A stretch of 64,000 bases of DNA. Source: Massilia terrae. Its GTDB lineage: Bacteria > Pseudomonadota > Gammaproteobacteria > Burkholderiales > Burkholderiaceae_D. The notes under the pieces were generated by a model, which did no database searches, had not been told where the DNA came from, and saw nothing but the letters and a program-made list of their open reading frames with translations. Both the position numbers and the translations under genes were made by a program. Where the stretch lies: assembly GCF_024753145.1 (NCBI RefSeq), contig NZ_JANUGU010000007.1, forward strand, positions 233,621-297,620. The letters are read 5' to 3'. Of the stretch, positions 58,275 to 64,000 are shown piece by piece (the stretch's first letter is position 1; each line of letters opens with the position of its first letter).

Positions 58275-61200
58275 ATGAGCGTCACCCGAACCGTGTTTAT
58301 CGATACCGCTTTGTCAAACTACGCATCGCTCGCAGCGCAGTACGATCCGAATACATTCAATGTCGTGCTGTTGAACAATGCGTCCTCCAGCGCCAGTCAG
58401 ATTCAAAACTGGATGCAAAGCAATAACGCGATTGCCGCCAACATCAACATCGTTTCCTCTGTCGGCGGCCTCAACGGTTCCGTCACGCCCCGCATCGCTT
58501 TTGTTGATCCCAGCGTCGCGAACTTCCAGACCGTTATTGCCTCCATGCCAGGCAATATCACCGTGGTCGTGCTCGACCTGGGCAAGGATGGCATCCAGCA
58601 AATTCACGACTATCTCGCGGCCAACGCCAGCAACGTCGCCAGCGTGGACATCATTTCCCACGGCTCCCCTGGCGAAGTCGTGCTGGGCACGACTGTCTTG
58701 AACGCCGCCACCCTTGGCAGCTACAGCAACCAGCTCGCCGATATCGGCAGCCACCTGACGGCCGACGGCGACCTCCTCTTGTATGGCTGCGATGTCGCGA
58801 GCGGCGCGACAGGCCAGCAATTCATCACCGCACTCGCAGCGGCCACCGGGGCGGATGTTGCCGCATCGACTGACTTGACCGGCAGCGCCGCCGCGGGCGG
58901 CAACTGGACGCTCGAAGCCAGCACCGGCCCGATCGAAACCGCGGCCCTGAACATCGCCAATTACAACGGTCTGCTGGATGCGGCTACCGCGATCAACTCC
59001 GTCACACTGTCGTCGGACACCGGCGTGTCGTCCAGCGACTTCATCACCAAAACGGCCGCGCAAACGATCACCGGCACTTTCTCGGCATCGACCAATGGCA
59101 ATTCTGCGCCGACGATCTGGGTCTCCACGGATGGCACCGGGGCAAGCAGAACCCAGGCTACCGTCACTTATACCGACAACGCGGGAAATGGCAGCTATTC
59201 GGCAAGCGTCACCTTGATCGCAGGGACGGGCAAGTCGATTCAATTCTGGTCCGGTGCGAACGGAAACAATCCGATTGCCGGAAGCAAGACCTACACCTTG
59301 GACATGACGGCCCCGACCACCACGGTCAGTTCGCTTGCTTTCAGTAACGATACCGGCGCCAGCACAAGCGATTTCATCACCAATAGCACCGCCCAGACCG
59401 TCAGCGGCGTCCTGAGCGCCAATACGGTCCAGGGCGAGGTGGTGCGCGTCTCGATCGACAACGGCGCTACCTGGCAAACTGCGTCCAATGTCGTGGGGCA
59501 GAAAACATTCAGCCTTTCGGGTGTCACGTTGCAGGGCAATAACACCTTGAAGGTGCAGGTCGAGGATGCCGCAGGCAACGCCGGGCAAGCCATCTCCCAG
59601 TCCTATGTCCTCGATACGAGGCTAACCGCGCCCACCGTGGCACTGACGGCGGACAGCGGCAAAGCCGGCGATGGGCTGACCAATAACGCCGCGCTCACCT
59701 TCAACACCGCCGACAGCGATGCCACACGCGTCATCACGGTCGACAGCAAGATCGTGACGAGCTACGACCCGACCACCCTCGCCGATGGTAGCCATACCGT
59801 CTCCGTCGCCGACACCGACGTCGCTGGCAATACCAAGAGCGCGTCCGTCAGCTTCACGCTGGACACCAAGCTGACTGCTCCCACAGTGGCCCTGACGACC
59901 GACAGCGGCAAGCCGGGAGACGGCCTGACCAACAACGCCGCCCTCACCTTCAATACCGCCGACAGCGATGCGACGCGCGCCATCACGATCGACGGCCAGG
60001 TGGTGAACAGCTACGATCCGAGCAGCCTGGCCGACGGCAGCCACACCGTCAGCGTCACCGACACCGACGGTGCAGGCAATACCAAGAGCGCCTCTGTCAG
60101 CTTCCTCCTCGATACCAAGCTGACGGCGCCCACGGTGGCACTGACGACAGACAGCGGCAAGGCCGGCGATGGCTTGACCAACAATGCAGGGCTCACCTTC
60201 AACGCGCCCGACAGCGACGCGACGCGCGTCATCACCGTCGACGGCAAAGTGGTGAACAGCTACGATGCGAGCTCCATGGCCGATGGCAGTCACACCGTCA
60301 GCGTCACCGATACGGACAGCGCAGGCAACACCAAGAACGCGTCCCTCAGCTTTACCCTCGATACCAAACTGACCGCGCCCACGGTGGCGCTCACAACCGA
60401 TAGCGGAAAACCAGGCGACGGCTTGACCAATAATGCCGGCCTCACCTTCAACACCGCAGACGGCGATGCGACGCGCGTCATCACTGTCGACGGCAAGGTT
60501 GTGAGCAGCTACGATGCAAGCGCCTTGGCCGATGGCAGTCATACCGTCAGCGTCACAGATACCGATGGCGCAGGTAATAACGGTACAGCATCGGTCAGCT
60601 TCACCCTCGACACCAAATTGACCGCGCCCACGGTGGCGCTGACTTCCGATAGCGGAAAACCCGGCGACGGCTTGACCAACAACGCCGGCCTCACTTTCAA
60701 CACTGCCGACAGCGACGCTACGCGCGTCATCACCGTCGACGGCAAGGTTGTGAGCAGCTACGATGCAAGCGCCTTGGCCGATGGCGGCCATACCGTCAGC
60801 GTCACGGATACCGATGGCGCAGGCAATACCGGGACCGCATCGGTCAGCTTCATCCTCGACACCAAACTAACCGCGCCTACGGTGGCGCTGACTTCCGATA
60901 GCGGAAAGCCCGGCGACGGCTTGACCAACAACGCCGGCCTCACTTTCAACACTGCCGACAGCGACGCGACGCGCGTCATCGCCGTCGACGGCAAAGTCGT
61001 GAACAGCTACGATGCCAGCGCCCTGGCCGACGGCAGCCACACTGTGAGCGTCACCGATACGGACGGTGCCGGCAATACCGGTACAGCATCGGTCAGCTTC
61101 ACCCTTGATACCAAGCTGACTGCGCCGACCGTCGCGCTGACGACCGATAGCGGAAAACCCGGCGACGGCTTGACGAATAACGCCGGCCTCACCTTCAACA

Positions 61201-64000
61201 CTGCCGACAGCGACGCGACGCGCGTCATCACTGTCGACGGCAAGGTCGTGAACAGCTACGACGCAAGCGCCCTGGCCGACGGCAGTCACACCGTCAGCGT
61301 CACGGATACCGATGGCGCAGGCAATACCGGGACCGCAGCGGTCAGCTTCATCCTCGACACCAAACTGACCGCGCCGACCGTATCGCTGACGACCGATAGC
61401 GGCAAGCCCGGCGACGGCCTGACGAACAACGCCGGCCTCACTTTCAACACCGCTGACAGCGATGCAACGCGCGTCATCACTGTCGACGGCAAGGTTGTGA
61501 GCAGCTACGATGCAAGCGCCTTGGCCGATGGCGGCCATACTGTCAGCGTCACAGATACCGATGGCGCAGGCAATACCGGGACAGCATCGGTCAGCTTCAC
61601 TCTCGATACCAAACTGACCGCGCCGACCGTATCGCTGACGACTGACAGCGGCAAGCCCGGCGATGGCCTGACGAACAACGCCGGCCTCACATTCAACACT
61701 GCCGACAGCGATGCGACCCGCGTCATCACCGTCGACGGCAAGGTCGTGAACAGCTACGATGCCAGCGCCCTGGCCGATGGCAGCCACACCGTCAGCGTCA
61801 CGGATACGGATGGCGCAGGCAACACGGGCACAGCATCGGTCAGCTTCACCCTCGACACCAAATTGACCGCGCCGACCGTGTCGCTGACAACCGATAGCGG
61901 CAAGCCTGGCGACGGCCTGACGAACAACGCCGGCCTCACCTTCAACGCTGCCGACAGCGACGCGACCCGCGTCATCACCGTCGACGGCAAGGTCGTGAAC
62001 AGCTACGATGCCAGCGCCCTGGCCGACGGCAGCCACACCGTCAGCGTCACGGATACGGATGGCGCCGGCAACACTGGCACCGCATCGGTCAGCTTCACCC
62101 TTGACACCAAATTGACCGCGCCGACCGTGTCGCTGACGACCGATAGCGGCAAGCCCGGCGATGGCCTGACGAACAACGCCGGCCTCACATTCAACGCTGC
62201 GGACAGCGATGCGACCCGCGTCATCACAGTCGACGGCAAGGTCGTGAACAGCTACGATGCCAGCGCCCTGGCCGATGGCAGCCACACCGTCAGCGTCACA
62301 GATACCGATGGCGCAGGCAATACCGGGACCGCATCGGTCAGCTTCACCCTCGACACCAAACTGACGGCGCCCACGGTGGCGCTGACAACCGATAGCGGAA
62401 AACCCGGCGACGGCTTGACGAATAACGCCGGCCTCACCTTCAACACTGCCGACACCGACGCGACCCGCGTCATCACAGTCGACGGCAAGGTCGTGAACAG
62501 CTACGATGCCAGCGCCCTGGCCGACGGCAGCCACACCGTGAGCGTCACAGATACCGACGGCGCAGGCAACACGGGCACCGCATCGGTCAGCTTCACCCTT
62601 GACACCAAATTGACGGCGCCGACCGTGTCGCTGACGACCGACAGCGGCAAGCCCGGTGATGGCCTGACGAACAACGCCGGCCTCACATTCAACGCTGCGG
62701 ACAGCGATGCGACCCGCGTCATCACCGTCGACGGTAAGGTCGTGAACAGCTACGATGCCAGCGCCCTGGCCGATGGCAGCCACACCGTCAGCGTCACGGA
62801 TACGGATGGCGCCGGCAACACGGGCACCGCAGCGGTCAGCTTCACCCTTGACACCAAATTGACCGCGCCGACCGTGTCGCTGACGACCGATAGCGGCAAG
62901 CCCGGCGATGGCCTGACGAACAACGCCGGCCTCAAATTCAACGCTGCGGACAGCGATGCGACCCGCGTCATCACCGTCGATGGCAAGGTTGTGAGCAGCT
63001 ACGATGCCAGCGCCCTCGCAGACGGCAGCCACACCGTCAGCGTCACGGATACGGATGGCGCCGGCAACACGGGCACCGCAGCGGTCAGCTTCACCCTTGA
63101 CACCAAACTGACCGCGCCGACCGTGTCGCTGACGACCGATAGCGGCAAGCCCGGCGATGGCCTGACGAACAACGCCGGCCTCACATTCAACGCTGCGGAC
63201 AGCGATGCGACCCGCGTCATCACCGTCGATGGTAAGGTCGTGAACAGCTACGATGCCGGCGCCCTGGCCGACGGCAGTCACACCGTGAGCGTCACCGATA
63301 CGGACGGTGCCGGCAACACGGGCACAGCATCGGTCAGCTTCACTCTCGATACCAAACTGACCGCGCCGACCGTGTCGCTGACGACTGACAGCGGCAAGCC
63401 CGGCGACGGTTTGACGAACAACGCTGGCCTCACCTTCAACACTGCCGACAGCGACGCGACCCGCGTCATCACCGTCGACGGCAAGGTCGTGAACAGCTAC
63501 GATGCCGGCGCCCTGGCCGACGGCAGTCATACCGTCAGCGTCACGGATACCGACGGCGCAGGCAACACCGGCACCGCATCGGTCAGCTTCACTCTCGATA
63601 CCAAACTGACCGCGCCGACCGTATCGCTGACGACTGACAGCGGCAAGCCCGGCGATGGCCTGACGAACAACGCCGGCCTCACATTCAACGCTGCGGACAG
63701 CGATGCGACCCGCGTCATCACCGTCGACGGCAAGGTCGTGAACAGCTACGATGCCAGCGCCCTGGCCGATGGCAGCCACACCGTCAGCGTCACGGATACG
63801 GATGGCGCCGGAAACACGGGCACCGCATCGGTCAGCTTCACCCTTGACACCAAATTGACCGCGCCGACCGTGTCGCTGACGACCGATAGCGGCAAGCCCG
63901 GCGATGGCCTGACGAACAACGCCGGCCTCACCTTCAACGCTGCCGACAGCGACGCGACCCGCGTCATCACCGTCGACGGCAAGGTCGTGAACAGCTACGA
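58275..64000 (+). CDS. Giant DUF4347 adhesin-like protein with tandem Ig-like repeats, 3' end outside window
   Basis: The frame is open from the ATG at 58275 (GAAGGGATCTC upstream) to the window end: 1908 codons, no stop. Residues 1 to about 235 are a DUF4347 domain (FVDPSVANFQTVIASMPGNI, VVVLDLGKDGIQQIHDYL, VDIISHGSPGEVVLGT, GDLLLYGCDVASGATGQQFI). Two diverged Ig-like domains occupy about 236-449. From residue 450, 83-residue repeats run without interruption: 17 complete plus part of an eighteenth. There is no Sec signal peptide, which with DUF4347 suggests type I secretion and a surface adhesin or biofilm matrix role; the C-terminal secretion signal would lie outside. Confidence 0.88.
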   Translation, partial: MSVTRTVFIDTALSNYASLAAQYDPNTFNVVLLNNASSSASQIQNWMQSNNAIAANINIVSSVGGLNGSVTPRIAFVDPSVANFQTVIASMPGNITVVVLDLGKDGIQQIHDYLAANASNVASVDIISHGSPGEVVLGTTVLNAATLGSYSNQLADIGSHLTADGDLLLYGCDVASGATGQQFITALAAATGADVAASTDLTGSAAAGGNWTLEASTGPIETAALNIANYNGLLDAATAINSVTLSSDTGVSSSDFITKTAAQTITGTFSASTNGNSAPTIWVSTDGTGASRTQATVTYTDNAGNGSYSASVTLIAGTGKSIQFWSGANGNNPIAGSKTYTLDMTAPTTTVSSLAFSNDTGASTSDFITNSTAQTVSGVLSANTVQGEVVRVSIDNGATWQTASNVVGQKTFSLSGVTLQGNNTLKVQVEDAAGNAGQAISQSYVLDTRLTAPTVALTADSGKAGDGLTNNAALTFNTADSDATRVITVDSKIVTSYDPTTLADGSHTVSVADTDVAGNTKSASVSFTLDTKLTAPTVALTTDSGKPGDGLTNNAALTFNTADSDATRAITIDGQVVNSYDPSSLADGSHTVSVTDTDGAGNTKSASVSFLLDTKLTAPTVALTTDSGKAGDGLTNNAGLTFNAPDSDATRVITVDGKVVNSYDASSMADGSHTVSVTDTDSAGNTKNASLSFTLDTKLTAPTVALTTDSGKPGDGLTNNAGLTFNTADGDATRVITVDGKVVSSYDASALADGSHTVSVTDTDGAGNNGTASVSFTLDTKLTAPTVALTSDSGKPGDGLTNNAGLTFNTADSDATRVITVDGKVVSSYDASALADGGHTVSVTDTDGAGNTGTASVSFILDTKLTAPTVALTSDSGKPGDGLTNNAGLTFNTADSDATRVIAVDGKVVNSYDASALADGSHTVSVTDTDGAGNTGTASVSFTLDTKLTAPTVALTTDSGKPGDGLTNNAGLTFNTADSDATRVITVDGKVVNSYDASALADGSHTVSVTDTDGAGNTGTAAVSFILDTKLTAPTVSLTTDSGKPGDGLTNNAGLTFNTADSDATRVITVDGKVVSSYDASALADGGHTVSVTDTDGAGNTGTASVSFTLDTKLTAPTVSLTTDSGKPGDGLTNNAGLTFNTADSDATRVITVDGKVVNSYDASALADGSHTVSVTDTDGAGNTGTASVSFTLDTKLTAPTVSLTTDSGKPGDGLTNNAGLTFNAADSDATRVITVDGKVVNSYDASALADGSHTVSVTDTDGAGNTGTASVSFTLDTKLTAPTVSLTTDSGKPGDGLTNNAGLTFNAADSDATRVITVDGKVVNSYDASALADGSHTVSVTDTDGAGNTGTASVSFTLDTKLTAPTVALTTDSGKPGDGLTNNAGLTFNTADTDATRVITVDGKVVNSYDASALADGSHTVSVTDTDGAGNTGTASVSFTLDTKLTAPTVSLTTDSGKPGDGLTNNAGLTFNAADSDATRVITVDGKVVNSYDASALADGSHTVSVTDTDGAGNTGTAAVSFTLDTKLTAPTVSLTTDSGKPGDGLTNNAGLKFNAADSDATRVITVDGKVVSSYDASALADGSHTVSVTDTDGAGNTGTAAVSFTLDTKLTAPTVSLTTDSGKPGDGLTNNAGLTFNAADSDATRVITVDGKVVNSYDAGALADGSHTVSVTDTDGAGNTGTASVSFTLDTKLTAPTVSLTTDSGKPGDGLTNNAGLTFNTADSDATRVITVDGKVVNSYDAGALADGSHTVSVTDTDGAGNTGTASVSFTLDTKLTAPTVSLTTDSGKPGDGLTNNAGLTFNAADSDATRVITVDGKVVNSYDASALADGSHTVSVTDTDGAGNTGTASVSFTLDTKLTAPTVSLTTDSGKPGDGLTNNAGLTFNAADSDATRVITVDGKVVNSY
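59622..64000 (+). repeat. Tandem 249-base coding repeats
   Basis: Units begin at 59622 and every 249 bases thereafter (59871, 60120, 60369, up to 63855), in perfect register with the reading frame. Each encodes an 83-residue Ig-like unit starting LTAPTVALTTDSGKPGDGLT, with DATRVITVDGKVV in the middle and ending in VSFTLDTK. The first three units are the most diverged (for example KSASVSF, VVTSYDPTTLADG); units from about 61116 onward are nearly identical at DNA level, consistent with recent amplification or gene conversion. Confidence 0.95.

Noticed and set aside
60867..63779. Long antisense ORF (970 codons) across the repeats
   Set aside because: It is open only because each 249-base unit lacks stops in that antisense frame; it has no ribosome site and its composition is a repeat of the complement. 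The sense frame has the DUF4347 start and Ig-like sequence.
59622..64000. CRISPR array or satellite DNA
   Set aside because: Units are 249 bases, contiguous, in frame and coding; there are no short repeats with unique spacers.
1..64000. tRNA, rRNA or known riboswitch
   Set aside because: Reading both strands by eye I saw no cloverleaf with TTCRANNC arm, rRNA segment or recognised riboswitch core; a covariance-model search would be the decisive test.

Overview
The window is GC-rich, tightly packed DNA with mostly non-overlapping genes, ATGA-type operon junctions and AAGGAG-like ribosome sites. Family content points to a betaproteobacterium of the Oxalobacteraceae, Massilia/Telluria-like: glycine-zipper lipoproteins, a DUF3309 protein, an lmo0937-type peptide, a DUF4398/OmpA pair, Gram-negative porins, and dispersed hairpins of the CGTCGTCCCGG/CCGGGACGACG type. 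This assignment is inference; there is no rRNA or other phylogenetic marker, and I saw no tRNA, CRISPR array, intact insertion sequence or replication origin.

Layout. (1) 1-10.2 kb: envelope and stress genes: glycine-zipper proteins, DUF3309, a YqjD/YqjE/YqjK-like trio, a ferritin-like protein, OmpA and DUF4398 lipoproteins, AsmA, a Crp/Fnr regulator and small membrane peptides. (2) 10.2-25.5 kb: mixed housekeeping and accessory genes: NudK, class IV aminotransferase, phospholipase D/cardiolipin synthase, a TetR-linked pair, metallophosphoesterase, lipid kinase plus PAP2 phosphatase, a small protein behind a LexA-like box, a lone sulfate-binding protein, an SDR, a short porin, a GH13 alpha-amylase, an HTH regulator, the remnant of a ceramidase-like gene, and a small EamA transporter. 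(3) 25.7-28.1 kb: a translationally coupled pair, an unrecognised ATP-grasp enzyme and a SerC paralogue, which may be an undescribed small-molecule pathway. (4) 28.3-33.8 kb: prohibitin-type protein, a secreted EF-hand protein, DoxX, esterase, DODA-type dioxygenase and LysR.

(5) 34.4-51.96 kb is the main system, a fructan (levan/inulin-type) utilisation locus on the minus strand. One presumed operon runs LacI regulator, solute-binding protein, two permeases, cytoplasmic GH32/68-type enzyme, surface GH32 lipoprotein, ABC ATPase, fructokinase. A second runs secreted GH32, TonB-dependent receptor, and a lipoprotein with three copies of a module like those attached to GH32 enzymes. A 16-base motif, TGTCYAYCGTTGTCAT, occurs five times in front of the LacI gene, the lipoprotein GH32 and the second operon. 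The inferred route is surface binding and cleavage, TonB-driven outer-membrane passage, ABC import, intracellular hydrolysis and fructose phosphorylation. Both exported GH32 enzymes carry Glu where the family nucleophile Asp is expected.

(6) 52.6-57.7 kb: glucarate catabolism (GudD-like dehydratase, porin, GudP-like transporter, divergent LysR) with two matching GATTCAA-type operators. A 730-base lower-GC gap with transposon-end-like repeats separates it from the fructan locus. (7) 57.8 kb to the end: a truncated RidA remnant, then the start of a giant DUF4347 protein with 17 complete 249-base tandem repeats and an eighteenth cut by the window edge.
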